Shown: positions 1-13,386 of the stretch, one piece after another
Numbering within the stretch: position 1 is the first letter of the stretch
How the letters are laid out: the number at the start of each line of letters is the position of its first letter
Assembly: GCF_947623445.1 (NCBI RefSeq)
Contig: NC_135241.1
Location: 870,501 to 934,500 of the forward strand
Length of the DNA: 64,000 nucleotides
DNA from: Clavelina lepadiformis
Lineage: Eukaryota; Chordata; Ascidiacea; Aplousobranchia; Clavelinidae
Reading direction: 5' to 3'
Notes under the pieces: model-generated
What the model saw: the letters and a program-made list of their open reading frames with translations, nothing else
The model's database searches: none
Told to the model about the DNA's origin: nothing
Made by a program: the position numbers and the translations under genes

Positions 1-845
1 ATTGCATCCAAGCTTCAGATATTCAAAGATTCTTTTCAATTCAATTTCTGCAAGTCAAAATGCAACCGTTTTTGGGTGAAGTTCATTCAAAAGTTACGTA
101 TTCACAGACCAGTGGGCCTACCTTTGTTTGCAGAGCAATTGCATGTAAAAGTATTTTCAGATGATTTTTTGCAAATCTCTTTCCCGAAGCAATTATTGTC
201 CTTCAATTTGTTTACGAGATCTGCAATTCATATCACATTGCAATGACGTAGGTGTGATAAAATGACAAAGAAAGTCGTCTCACGAATATTTTAGTGTTTT
301 ACTGTTTTCGCTTCACTGCTGTAACATGAGCTTTTAATGGGTAATAACCGTCTCACAAAATACTATTTATAGAATAAAATTAAAGTAAGTATAAAGTAGA
401 GATTCAAGAAAAGTTCATAGTATAAGCTTAGTATATAAAAACAAATAAAAGTACATATTCGATACCTTTAATTACATTCAACATACGTAGTTTCCATAAT
501 TGCTTTATCAATTTCCTGATTTATTGTTAAAAAATATTCACAGTAATCACAATCGTAATACTTAGTTGTAGAAATGCGCTTCGATTGCTCGCGTGTTTTG
601 TTTCTATCCCCCAAGTCACTACGTAATTCCGCCCAAGTGCCCAAAGTGCGCTGGTTGTAATAACGATAACTGTTGTGTACGTGGGTGCCAGGGGCAACAT
701 GCGGGAATGGATGGCATCACGGCATGAAGGTCGGCCACGTTCTGTGCTAGTTCGACCGTTTTGAACTATCGTCTTACCCTTATTATAATTACGTGAATAC
801 CGTCTTAAAATACAAGTCGTTGACAGCAATCTGTCGAGTGTTTGA

Positions 846-907
846 TCTGGCTGTAGCGACTGGCTGTAGCGACTGGCTGTAGCGACTGGCTGTAGTGACT
901 GGCTGTT
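846..907. repeat. 13-bp tandem repeat, about 4.5 copies
   Basis: The unit 'ggctgtagcgact' repeats head to tail, with one copy carrying a C to T change, and ends in a partial copy. Because 13 is not a multiple of three, it shifts frame with each copy and does not look like coding repeat. This is direct observation; no function is suggested. Confidence 0.85.
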
Positions 908-3900
908 AATCAGCCAGTACCTGGCACAATGGATCAACCAGATTCCGTTGCACTTGTACACGCAAAAGATGATTCAAATTCAGTTGTGGAATTTCAAGAA
1001 TCTTATAAACATCATGTCATACATCATGCTCACCAACACATTCTGGTGGGCATGTATTCATAAAGTTTTCGAAATCTTCCAACGGGTTGTTATGGCATGT
1101 ACAATTTGAAGGGGTCGTACAATTACTCGAATCGGGTAAAATGATGGACAACACTAAAACATAATCTTCTTTTCCGCTTTTGTGGTTTGTTGAATTACCT
1201 AAAGGATTACTTTGCTTTTATAAAAACCAAGTATAATTTTACTCAATATCATGAACAACAAACAACTGCGCAATTACAACCACAAATATAAAGACATATC
1301 TACTTTCTAAAACATCAACTAAGTGCAAAGAAAGTTGCATACTTTGTTGAACTTGACACGGCCCCATTCTTACCTACTGCGTTGAAAATTGCATCGCCCA
1401 GTGCAAGGAGTATGATGTGAATATAAACTAATTTCATTTTCATGATCTTGTCATCAAATTTTTAAACAGCCGACGTCACATCGGTCAACATCTGTCATAA
1501 ACAAAAACATCTGTTTTGTTTTACTTTTTTTAGCAATTTTTGCTTATTATGTCGTAGTTGTAGAAAATATAGCAAGAGACAATTAAAAGGACGATCAATG
1601 AACAACAGAACCTAATGGATAGCTTGTTATTTCTGCGTGAGACCAACACAGACTCTGCTTATCCCCGTCATTGCACTCTGCCATCCTTATTTAGAAGACG
1701 AGTTTCCTGTTTGTCATTTTTGTCTCGATGAGTTTATATCCGGTTGTGTTAGATTGAAAATTTCAACGCATGACTCGCATTGTAACTGACTCAAGAGCGC
1801 TGGGGCAATTTTTGTGCACTTTCACTACTATCAAATGTCTTTGAGTTTATGTTAATACGTCATTTCCTGGTCATGACACTGAACTTTCAATGATGTCATA
1901 ACATTGCGTTGATGAAACAAATGAAGGCGAAAATAAGACGATTAAGCATTTAAAAGTGAGAAGACGGCAATCGCGGCAATCGCGGTAATCGCTGTCAATC
2001 TAAGTTAAAAAAAAACTTTCTATTTGGTACTTCGCTCATAGTTCCACTTCCGCATTCACTTCTTTCTAAATGATATTTTGATCGATACCAGCTATGACGT
2101 CTTTCATGACGTTGAGTAGCAGAAAGGTCACGTGTCAAGTAAACAAAAGCCGAATCCATGGATTCGAGTTCCTGTAACGTTCAAACCGAGATAAGGTCAT
2201 GCGAGATGTTTCGGGAAACACAAAGGTGCAGCGCACAGTGTAAGCGCATACATTGTGCACGCATGTCACGATGCTGTTGCAATATTGTTGTTATTTTATA
2301 AAACAAAATTGAAACTATTGTCAACGCAGAAATGCTGTCCGCACACATACAAGGCGTGGCTGTGTTGAACAAGATTCAACTAATATTTGGCAAAAAACAA
2401 ACCAGAAATGACGGTTCCTCATAGAAACATAATAACGACTCGCGCTATTCCGTCTGAAGCCTTTTCCATATTTTTAAGAATTTTTAATGTAGTGCGTACA
2501 TGGTTATATTAACGGTAATATACAGTATTATTTGCCCATATAAAACAGACTTGGCGAAAAAAGTCATAACATCAAGCATAAAAAGTTACGTCATTGCATA
2601 TAACTCAACAGTCAATGCAACTGTAGCTGGGCGGCCAAATCTATGAACATGTCAGTTTTAGATAAATTTGTGCGCACGATTCTGAATTGCATAATTAGGT
2701 GAATTGAAACCTACAAACATTATGACCAAATGTGTATAGGGGCGGATACAATTGTTTACAAACTGATCAATTATTTGCTCATACACAAATTTTGTAGAGT
2801 TTACCAGCCGAATCAAATAGTTTTTATTCGCTTCAAATGGCCCAGATTTTCACCTAAACACGTGCTTCAGGAGCAAACCAAATACATGCTGAGCATACCA
2901 GGTTATCAAAGAAAGTAATATATGTTTCCGACCTTTTCAGGTTTGGAAATGATGTAATATGGTAAACGGAAGAACCCTTGAAACGTTTTACACTACGTAT
3001 AGTGCGTTGCGCTTAGACCAATATAACTATACCATTGCTTAGTGGAAGTCAGCAAACTATATATCAACGGATAGAGTGGGAAATTTTCCTTTCATTGGTT
3101 TTAATGATGTCCCTGATTTAAACATACGCCAGCTGGTGGTAGCTCAAACATCACGCTCTCAACGGCGCTCCCCGGTGGGTACAATGTCACTTGTCAACAA
3201 GTTCCCGGGGTTTCATGGTTTTATCTCATTTCGTTATTGTGCAAGTGAATTATTTGCAAGGGTCCCCGGGTCCATTTCTGCTCGGCCTGGCACCATGCAT
3301 TTAGATAGGGAATGATAAAAGACCGAACAATACAAAAATTTGTTAACATTTATTTATGATAATTAAAGCAACAAACAATTACTCATAAATTTGCTTATTT
3401 CTTGCTGCTACTTTCACCACTTTAGCCTGGCGTAAGAATTACTTGTATAAATCTTATGTAGACAAAGGGTCTACTCCATGCACGTAAATACGTTTATGTA
3501 TAAGTTGACAATTTATACTGTGGATGAACGGCCAAAGTTTAAATTTGACCCTCTAAGCCACGACTGTTTAAATTTGTTACTGGGTGTCCCTTGCACTTTT
3601 ACTTACACGTGCTACATAAGACGGTTGTACCAATGCATCAGGCCAACTCATTCCGAATCTTATATCAGACGTGTTCTAATCGTATCCTAAACCAAATAAT
3701 CTCAATAAAGTATATAATCGACCAATGAGGTGCCACCATATTTTGAATTTGTTTTCATAACACTGTTTACATTTTGTCACCATGAACCTACACTAAGCGT
3801 TGTCTCCTCTCCTAGCTTCCCAGTTCTTCCTTTTAGCTTTTATGTTGCAGCTTAAACAATGCAACTTGTTCGGGGAAGCAACAGTCCGGTTATCTATGAA

Positions 3901-4548
3901 TAAACGTGACCTGCCGCGGCGCAAAGTTGTCAATTGTCTATGACGCACCGCAACTGACCTATTGATTAATCGTGCACCAAAAGGCCTTGGCGCCGTTTGT
4001 TGCAAAGTTAAACGCAAAGGAAATTGTTTTAGGGTTTGTTTGTTAAACTTTTACAACAAATTTATTTCACGTTGATATTATATGTGCGGCTGTATATGTG
4101 GTGCGGCTACGTCACAGCACGGAGCAAGCTTTCTGCTCATACACAGCAGCGTTTCTGCATTTCACCTTCCTGTTCATGTCCAACGCCTTTAACGCGATTA
4201 AGCTAAAGAATCAATTTTAAAAGTGTGATGATATCCTGTCATTGTTTCTGCGTGCGTCCCATGGTTACTACGAGCTATGCCTTTAGCTAAAGATGTTTAT
4301 TGCTTCGGGCTCACACTGTTTCGGATTTGTTGGACGAAATGACCCTGTAGTTTGCTTGCAAGGCTTGGCTTGTGTTGGAAGTGTCTATTATGTCTATGCA
4401 TTTAGTAATAATATTATTTATTTCAAAATTAATGGTAACCTTAAAGTTATAAACAGTCTTAAATCTTAGGAAATAAAGACCTCATTGTTGTTCCGTTATT
4501 ATTATTGGTGTTGAGTTAAACAAGTTAATTATAACAAAAGCGTTTGTT

Positions 4549-4630
4549 ATGAAGGGATCCAGAATTGGAACCCAAATCCACCAATGGGGGGATAGTTTAT
4601 CCACTCGGCTAACTCGGCGGTCAACACAAC
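4549..4630 (-). repeat. tRNA-like SINE fragment or decayed tRNA
   Basis: Read on the minus strand there is an A-box-like segment, TAGCCGAGTGG, at 4601-4611, and a B-box-like segment, GGGTTCCAATTC, at about 4561-4573. The order and spacing are those of an internal RNA polymerase III promoter. The B box departs from GGTTCRANNCC and I could not fold a complete cloverleaf, so a tRNA-derived SINE head is more likely than a working tRNA gene. Confidence 0.4.
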
Positions 4631-5370
4631 GAGATTACACCAGCTACAGCCATTACTAGCACTATCTACTGATCTGCTAAAACGATCTAATTCTAAGGTA
4701 TTTCAGCATTACCCTTTCTCCATATTCTTACACCTGTTAAAAGATTTTTTGCCAACAAATTTTTCCAAGCAAGCTCGCATTTAATATCTTGAATTTTATT
4801 TTAATTTTCGTTTTTTTCTCGCAACATATTCAACAACTTTCATCTTAAGTAATGCGTCACTACACGCTAGCGGGCCGTAGTGTCGTGTACACGTTGGTGA
4901 AGCATCGATTCCTGAATTAGCTAAGTAATGTTTATCAACTGATATAGTGTAGTAATCTTAACTAAGCAATCATTTTATAATATTAATTAACAATCATCAT
5001 CAATGATTTGACGACAGTCAAAACGAACTTGATATGTCACTTTGACATTCTATGGAAAAAAGCAGGGAGCAAATAAACAAATAACTTATACAACATCTGG
5101 TTGCAACACGCATATGTAAGTGTTGGATAGTAATCCTGTCACTGTATGGAAACATTTCACGTTTTATTCGTTCATTGTTTTATGATGTCATTTAGTTTTG
5201 TCGCTCTTTTCAACCATTTGTTAGTTTATCAACTTCAGCGCTTTCCTTGCTGGTTAAGATGTTTTTCTCGTGATTATAAATTGAAGGTAGTATGTGTTAC
5301 ACTTCTGGTCCAAGGCATGGATTACAGTTAAATGTTATTTGAACTGTATATATGGAAGAACTGTATAAAA

Positions 5371-5384
5371 TGCATATATAGGCT
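5371..5384 (+). promoter_or_regulatory. TATA-like box conserved in every array unit (unit 1 shown)
   Basis: The motif 'gcatatataggctaag' occurs here and at the matching place in the other units (near 7845, 10316, 12787, 20285 and 22738) with one to two changes. It lies about 25-35 bp upstream of a conserved segment containing 'acgtcatccatc'. A TATA box followed at this distance by a conserved leader is typical of a polymerase II start, but transcription itself is an inference. Confidence 0.45.
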
Positions 5385-6068
5385 AAGAAGAATAATAGAT
5401 TTCCTTCAACGTCATCCATCGATACGTCGATCAAACACCAGCAAACATGTCACCTGTTTTATTGCTTAGTAGTGAGTGTAATTGATACCAATAAAGTTAT
5501 TCAAAGTGTGAGAACACTTCAATGGAAGTCGGTTTGCGAAATCACAATCAACAGAATATCACGTTTCTTGTTTTACAAGTTTTACATGGCGTCTCTGAAT
5601 CGGTTTGTGACGATGATTTGTCTCAACCACGCGACCACTTCTTTTCTAAGTATTGTCGAGTAACTGATAGCAGTGAGCTCTTTCGAGATGTGGGAAAGCA
5701 TCGGGAAAGCCTGGTCAGCATCTTAACAATGGCTTCGATTCTCATATAACCTTCCTACAATTGTTTTTCTTTGTCCCACTTTGTATAAATATCAGGAAAA
5801 GTGAAGAGATTTCTCATTCTCGACTAAAGATGCTACAGATATGGACTGAAGCTAAAAATGAAGAAACGCTTAGTTTTCAAGATGATCCGTTGTTCCAGGA
5901 CATTACCGGATAATTACTTGGAAGGAATCACTTGATTCATTAAATCTTCGTCATCATGAAGACACAAGATTTGTGTATTCCTGCTCCAAACGTCACTACA
6001 AACGAAGCATAAAGTGGTATGTCATTGCAAGTGTTGTGAAGCAAAAAGATGCATTTTCAAACACAAAG

Positions 6069-6179
6069 GTAATTTATACGATGTGTTCTTACCTGAAATA
6101 AATGTTTCCGATATTGAGATTTTGTAAATAAAACATTTTAGCACATTTGTTATAATTTTTTATTATTATTTTATTTCAG
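6069..6179 (+). other. Putative conserved intron inside the array unit (unit 1 shown)
   Basis: A donor, AAAG|GTAATT, is followed 111 bp later by a pyrimidine-rich acceptor, TTTTATTTCAG|CC. Both boundaries are kept in all full units, for example near 8541/8654, 11011/11125, 13513/13623, 20971/21081 and 23428/23540. No flanking frame is conserved as coding, so the spliced product, if any, is probably non-coding. Confidence 0.4.
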
Positions 6180-7055
6180 CCAAATCATAGCTACTAAATA
6201 TTCTAAAATCGACCAACATCGTAAGATGACAAACAATCGACTGAATCCATCATTTGGAATTCATCTGATCAAAATATCGAAGACAGTTTTGACGAGTTTT
6301 GAAGAAAACCTTGCAACAAGTTGACTGAAAAGTAAAATAACTCAACTTCGAATTCAACTTAGACAATCAAATCGATAGCAACATTGTTAAGTTATCATCA
6401 ACGCTTATTAATTGTGTTGTGTTTGACCATGTGACGTCATGTTGTCGCTATATTAGTAATATGATTTAACGATTCAAATCTGATGATATTGTATAATTGA
6501 CGATGCTTATGTAGTTAAAGCGAAATATCAATGACAGCCGATAAATTTCGGCAACATTTCATCGACAAAAACGTTTTTCTTTGAAACGTTTGCTTCATTT
6601 GTAAAAGTAATTACTGTTTAAGATGACAATGACGGCAAAGTTGCTGTTGGAACATTTTATAATCTATAATATTTTTCATTTTTGATAGCCTTTTAATTGA
6701 TAAAGGCAACATTTATTCGATTATGACAACTGACATGTAACGTTCTCATTTCGTTCGTTTTATGAAATCGTTTTGAGTCAATCTTCTATATCCGACTGAA
6801 ACAAACTTTGTTTCTTTGAATTGACGTTGGCAGAATATTTCTACCTGAATGTTTAACGATGCTTTTTGCTTGAATACTTGCTTTGTGATGTCAATGGTTT
6901 AAAAAAATTGCCATTGTTATGTATAATACTTTGACTTGTTATTAACCACTGACACAATCGTTTTCACGTTTACGTCGAATTATTTTACTTGTCATTTTAT
7001 TTTGTTGTGATTTGCTTTTTAGTATTGACGACACATGACGACATTTCCAAATGAA

Positions 7056-7061
7056 AATAAA
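7056..7061 (+). terminator. Conserved AATAAA in the array unit (unit 1 shown)
   Basis: The hexamer sits in 'aaatgaaaataaaatg', which is repeated at the same place in the other units, about 1.65 kb downstream of the TATA-like box. With the TATA box and intron-like segment it would define a transcript of roughly 1.6 kb. AATAAA is common by chance in AT-rich DNA, so confidence is modest. Confidence 0.3.
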
Positions 7062-10000
7062 ATGTTATTCAAAACATTCTTTTGCATTCAGCGTTTAAGA
7101 GAAACTACAAGAAAAGAGTTCTTGCTAGTGTCTCTTTACTCATTTGTCTTTCACTGTTAGGTGACGCTGTTTTAGTACGAGTTTTTAGCCTCATTTGCCT
7201 TATTCTATTGAAATTCAACAAACTTCGGATTATGATTCGTCACAGGTTGTTTTGGACCACAGGGTTGTGAGAGTGTAGCGAGTGAGGCTTATTACACTGG
7301 TTGAATTATGGGTGACACCGATATTATTTTAACTAACTTCCATCGATCTTCAATTCCATTTTGTGTTGGTTAAGCATCGATTCCTGAATTAGTTAAGTAA
7401 TGCTTATCAACTGATATTTTGTAGTAATCATAACTTAACAAACATTTTTTAATATTAACCAATAATCATCATCAATGATTTGTCTACAGTCAAAACGAAC
7501 TTGATACGTCACTTTGACATTTTTCAGAAAAAAGCAGGGAGAAAATAAACAAATAATTTATACAACATCTGGTTGCAACATACATATGTAAGTGTTGGAT
7601 AGTAATCCTGTCTCTGTATGGAAACATTTCACGTTTTATTCGTTCATTGTTATAGGATGTCATTTAGTTTTTGTCGCTCTTTTCAATCGTTGGTTAATTA
7701 ACAACTTCTGCGCTTTTCTTGAAGGTTAGGATGTTTGTTTCGTGATAATAAATTGAAAGTAGTATGTGCTGCACTCCTGATTCAAGGCATGGATTACAGT
7801 TAAATGTTATTTGAACTGTAGAAATGGATGAACTGTATAATATGCATATAAAGGCTAAGCAGAGTATTAGATTTCCTTAAACGTCATCCATCGATACGTC
7901 GATAAATCACCAGCAAACCTGTCATACATCTTATTGCTTAAAAGTGAGTGTAATTGATACCAATAAAGTCATTCAAAGTCTGAGAACACTTCACTGGAAG
8001 TCGGTTTGCGAAATCACAATCAACATAATATCACGTTTCTTCTTTTACAATTTTTACATGGCGTCTCTGAATCGGTTTGTGACGATGATTTGTTTCAACC
8101 ACGCGACCACTTCTTTTCTAATTATTGTTGTGTAACTGATAGCAGTGAGCTCTTTCGAGATGTGGGAAAGCATCGGGGAAGCCTGGTCAGCATCTTAACA
8201 ATGGCTTCGATTCTCATATAACCTCCCTACATATGTTTTTCTTTTATCCCGCTTTGTATAAATATCAGGAAAAGTGAAGTGATTTCTCATTTTCGACTGA
8301 AGATGCTACAGATATGGACTGAAGCTCAAAAATGAAGAAACGCTTAGTTTTCAAGATGATCCGTTTGTCCAGGACATTACTGGATAATCACTTGGAAGGA
8401 ATCACTTGATTGATTAATACTTTGTGATCATGAAGACACAAGATTTGTGTTTTTCTGCTCCAAACGTCACTACAAGCGAAGCATAAAGTGGCATGTCATT
8501 GCAAGTGTTGTGAAGCAAAATGATGCATTTTGAAACAGAAAGGTAATTTATACGATGTGTTCTTACCTCAAATAAATGTTTCCGATATTGTGATTTTGTA
8601 AATAAAACATTTCAGCACATTTGCTATAATTTTTTATTATTATTTTTATTTCAGCCAAATCATGGCAACTAAATATTCTAAAATCGACAAACATCGTAAA
8701 ATGACAAACAATCAACTGAATCCATCATTTGGAATTCATCTGATCAAAATATGCAAGACAGTTTTGACGAGTTTTGAAGAAAACATTGCAACAAGTTGCC
8801 TGAAAAGTAAAAGAACTCAACTTCTATTTGAACTTTGACAATCGAATCGATGACAACATTGTTAAGTTATCATCAACGCTTATTAATTGTGTTGTGTTTA
8901 ACCATGTGACGTCATGTTGTCGCTATATTAGTAATATGATTTAACGATTCAAATCTGATGATATTGTATAATTGACGATGCTTATCTAGTTAAAGCGAAA
9001 TATCAATGACAGCCCAAAAATTTCGGCAACATTTCATCGACAAAAACGTTTTTCTTTGAAACGTTTGCTTCATTTGTAAAAGTAATTACTGTCTAAGATG
9101 ACAATGACGGCAAAGTTGCTGTTCGAACATTTTATATTCTCTGATATTTTTTATTCATGATAGCTTTTTAATTGATAAAGGCAACATTTATTCGATTATG
9201 ACAACCGACATGTAACGTTCTCATTTCGTTCATTTTCTGAAATCGTTTTTTGAGTCAATCTTCTATATCCGACTGAAACAAACTTTGTTTCTTTGAATTG
9301 ACGTTGGCAGAATATTTCTACCTGAATGTTTAACGATGCTTTTTGCTTGAATACTTGCTTTGTGGTGTCAATGGTTTAGAATAATTGCCATTGTTATGTA
9401 TAATTCTTTGATTTGATATTAACCACTGACACAATCGTTTTCACGTTTACGTCGATATAATTTTTTGTAATTTTATTTTGTTGTGATTTGCTTTTTAGTT
9501 TTGACGACACATGACGAAATTTCCAAATGAAAATAAAATCTTATTCAAAACAGTCGTTTGCATTGAGCGTTTATCAGAAACTATAAGAAAAGATTTCTTG
9601 CTGGTGTCCATTTACTTGTTTATCTTTCACTGGTAGGTGACGCTGTTTTAGTACGAGATTTTAGTCTCATTTGCCTTATTCTATTGAAATTCAACAAACA
9701 TCTGATTATGATTCGTCACAGGTTGTTTTGGACCACAGGGTTGTGAGAGTGTAGCACGTGAGGCTTATTACACTGGTTGAATTATGGGTGACACCGATGT
9801 TATTTTAACTAACCTCCATCGATTTTCAACTCCATTTTGTGTTGGTAAAGCATCGATTCCTGAATTAGTTAAGTAATGTTTATCAAATGATATAGTGTAG
9901 TAATTATAACTAAGCAATCATTTTATAATATTAATTAACAATCATCATCAATGATTTGCCGACAGTCAAATCGAACTTGATACGTCACTTTGACATTCTT

Positions 10001-13000
10001 TAAAAAAAAGCAGGGAGCAAACAAATAATTTATACAACATCTGGTTGCAACATGCATATGTAAGTGTTGGATAGTAATCCTGTCACTATATGGAAACATT
10101 TCACGTTTTATTCGTTCATTGTTTTATGATGTCATTTACTTTTGTCGGTCTTTTCAATCGTTGGTTAGTTTATCAACTTCAGCGCTTTGCTTGCTGGTTA
10201 GGATGATTTTCTCGTGAATATAAATTGAGGGTAGTATGTGCTACACTTCTGGTCCAAGGCATGGTATACAGTTAAATGTTATTTGAATAGTAGATATGGA
10301 TGAACTGCATAATACGCATATATAGGCTAAGCAGAGACTAGATTTCTTTAAATGTCATCCATCAATACGTCGATTAAACACCAGAAAATATGTCATACAT
10401 CTTATTGCTTAAAAGTGAGTGTAATTGATACCAATAAAGTCATTCAAAGTCTGAGAACACTTCACTGGAAGTCGGTTTGCGAAATCACAATCAACAGGAT
10501 ATCACGTTTCTTCTTTTACAAGTTTTACATGGCTTCTCTGAATCGGTTTGTGACGATGATTTGTTTCAACCACGCGACCACTTCTTTTCTAATTATTGTT
10601 GTGTAACTGATAGCAGTGAGCTCTTTCGAGATGTGGGAAAGCATCGGGGAAGCCTGGTCAGCATCTTAACAATGGCTTCGATTCTCATATAACCTCCCTA
10701 CATATGTTTTTCTTTTATCCCGCTTTGTATAAATATCAGGAAAAGTGAAGTGATTTCTCATTTTCGACTGAAGATGCTACAGATATGGACTGAAGCTCAA
10801 AAATGAAGAAACGCTTAGTTTTCAAGATGATCCGTTTGTCCAGGACATTACTGGATAATCACTTGGAAGGAATCACTTGATTGATTAATACTTTGTGATC
10901 ATGAAGACACAAGATTTGTGTATTTCTGCTCCAAACGTCACTACAAGCGAAGCATAAAGTGGCATGTCATTGCAAGTGTTGTGAAGCAAAATGATGCATT
11001 TTGAAACAGAAAGGTAATTTATACGATGTGTTCTTACCTCAAATAAATGTTTCCGATATTGTGATTTTGTAAATAAAACATTTCAGCACATTTGCTATAA
11101 TTTTTTATTATTATTTTTATTTCAGCCAAATCATGGCAACTAAATATTCTAAAATCGACAAACATCGTAAAAAGACAAACAATCAACTGAATCCATCATT
11201 TGGAATTCATCTGATCAAAATATGCAAGACAGTTTTGACGAGTTTTGAAGAAAACATTGCAACAAGTTGCCTGAAAAGTAAAAGAACTCAACTTCTATTT
11301 GAACTTTGACAATCGAATCGATGACAACATTGTTAAGTTATCATCAACGCTTATTAATTGTGTTGTGTTTAACCATGTGACGTCATGTTGTCGCTATATT
11401 AGTAATATGATTTAACGATTCAAATCTGATGATATTGTATAATTGACGATGCTTATCTAGTTAAAGCGAAATATCAATGACAGCCGATTAATTTCGGCAA
11501 CATTTCATCCACAAAAACGTTTTTCTTTGAAACGTTTGCTTCATTTGTAAAAGTAATTACTGTCTAAGATGACAATGACGGCAAAGTTGCTGTTCGAACA
11601 TTTTATATTCTCTGATATTTTTTATTTATGATAGCTTTTTAATTGATAAAGGCAACATTTATTCGATTATGACAACCGACATGTAACGTTCTCATTTCGT
11701 TCATTTTCTGAAATCGTTTTTTGAGTCAATCTTCTATATCCGACTGAAACAAACTTTGTTTCTTTGAATTGACGTTGGCAGAATATTTCTACCTTAATGT
11801 TTAACGATGCTTTTTGCTTGAATACTTGCTTTGTGGTGTCAATGGTTTAGAATAATTTGCTATTGTTATGTATAATTCTTTGACTTGATATTAACCACTG
11901 ACACAATCGTTTTCACGTTTACGTCGATATAATTTTTTGTAATTTTATTTTGTTGTGATTTGCTTTTTAGTTTTGACGACACATGACGAAATTTCCAAAT
12001 GAAAATAAAATGTTATTCAAAACAGTCGTTTGCATTGAGCGTTTATCAGAAACTATAAGAAAACTTTCTTGCTGGTGTCCATTTACTTGTTTATCTTTCA
12101 CTGGTAGGTGACGCTGTTTTAGTACGAGATTTTAGCCTCATTTGCCTTATTCTATTGAAATTCAACAAACATCTGATTATGATTCGTCACAGGTTGTTTT
12201 GGACCACAGGGTTGTGAGAGTGTAGCACGTGAGGCTTATTACACTGGTTGAATTATGGGTGACACCGATGTTATTTTAACTAACCTCCATCGATTTTCAA
12301 CTCCATTTTGTGTTGGTAAAGCATCGATTCCTGAATTAGTTAAGTAATGTTTATCAAATGATATAGTGTAGTAATTATAACTAAGCAATCATTTTATAAT
12401 ATTAATTAACAATCATCATCAATGATTTGCCGACAGTCAAATCGAACTTGATACGTCACTTTGACATTCTTTAAAAAAAAGCAGGGAGCAAACAAATAAT
12501 TTATACAACATCTGGTTGCAACATGCATATGTAAGTGTTGGATAGTAATCCTGTCACTATATGGAAACATTTCACGTTTTATTCGTTCATTGTTTTATGA
12601 TGTCATTTACTTTTGTCGGTCTTTTCAATCGTTGGTTAGTTTATCAACTTCAGCGCTTTGCTTGCTGGTTAGGATGATTTTCTCGTGAATATAAATTGAG
12701 GGTAGTATGTGCTACACTTCTGGTCCAAGGCATGGTATACAGTTAAATGTTATTTGAATAGTAGATATGGATGAACTGCATAATACGCATATATAGGCTA
12801 AGCAGAGACTAGATTTCTTTAAATGTCATCCATCAATACGTCGATTAAACACCAGAAAATATGTCATACATCTTATTGCTTAAAAGTGAGTGTAATTGAT
12901 ACCAATAAAGTCATTCAAAGTCTGAGAACACTTCACTGGAAGTTGGTTTGCGAAATCACAATCAACAGGATATCACGTTTCTTCTTTTACAAGTTTTACA

Positions 13001-13315
13001 TGGCTTCTCTGAATCGGTTTGTGACGATGATTTGTCTCAACCACGCGACCACTTCTTTGCTAAGTATTGTTGTGTAACTGATAGCAGTGAGCTCTTTCGA
13101 GATGTGGGAAAGCATCTGGAAAGCCTGGTCAGCATCTTAACAATTGCTTCGATTCTCATATAACCTCCCTACATTTGTTTTTCTTTGTCCGACTTTGTAT
13201 AAATATCAGCAAAATTGAAGAGATTTCTCATTCTCGACTAAAGATGTTACAGATATGAACTGAAGCTCAAAAATGAAGAAACGCTTAATTTTCAAGATGA
13301 TCCGTTTGTCCAGGA

Positions 13316-13386
13316 CATTACCCGATAATCACTTGGAAGGAATCACTTGATTCATAATCATTTGGAAGGAATCACTTGATTCATTA
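13316..13386. repeat. 26-bp internal duplication private to unit 4
   Basis: The phrase 'ttggaaggaatcacttgatt' with its flank occurs twice in succession here and only once at the matching place in the other units. It explains why unit 4 is about 25 bp longer than its neighbours after removal of the transposon. Confidence 0.8.

Larger units (their letters stand above)
1..4848. other. Intergenic sequence with no recognisable gene
   Basis: I looked on both strands and found no frame that reads as a known family and no convincing chain of spliced exons. The longest open frame, on the minus strand at 527-961, runs through a simple tandem repeat and has no domain signature. A few short repeats such as the 'caatcgcgg' run near 1970-1990 are present. 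The stretch may contain an untranslated region or distal exon of a gene lying to the left, but nothing in it shows that. Confidence 0.5.

Noticed and set aside
527..961. 144-codon minus-strand open frame
   Set aside because: Runs through a 13-bp tandem repeat, has no domain signature, and does not join to other exons.
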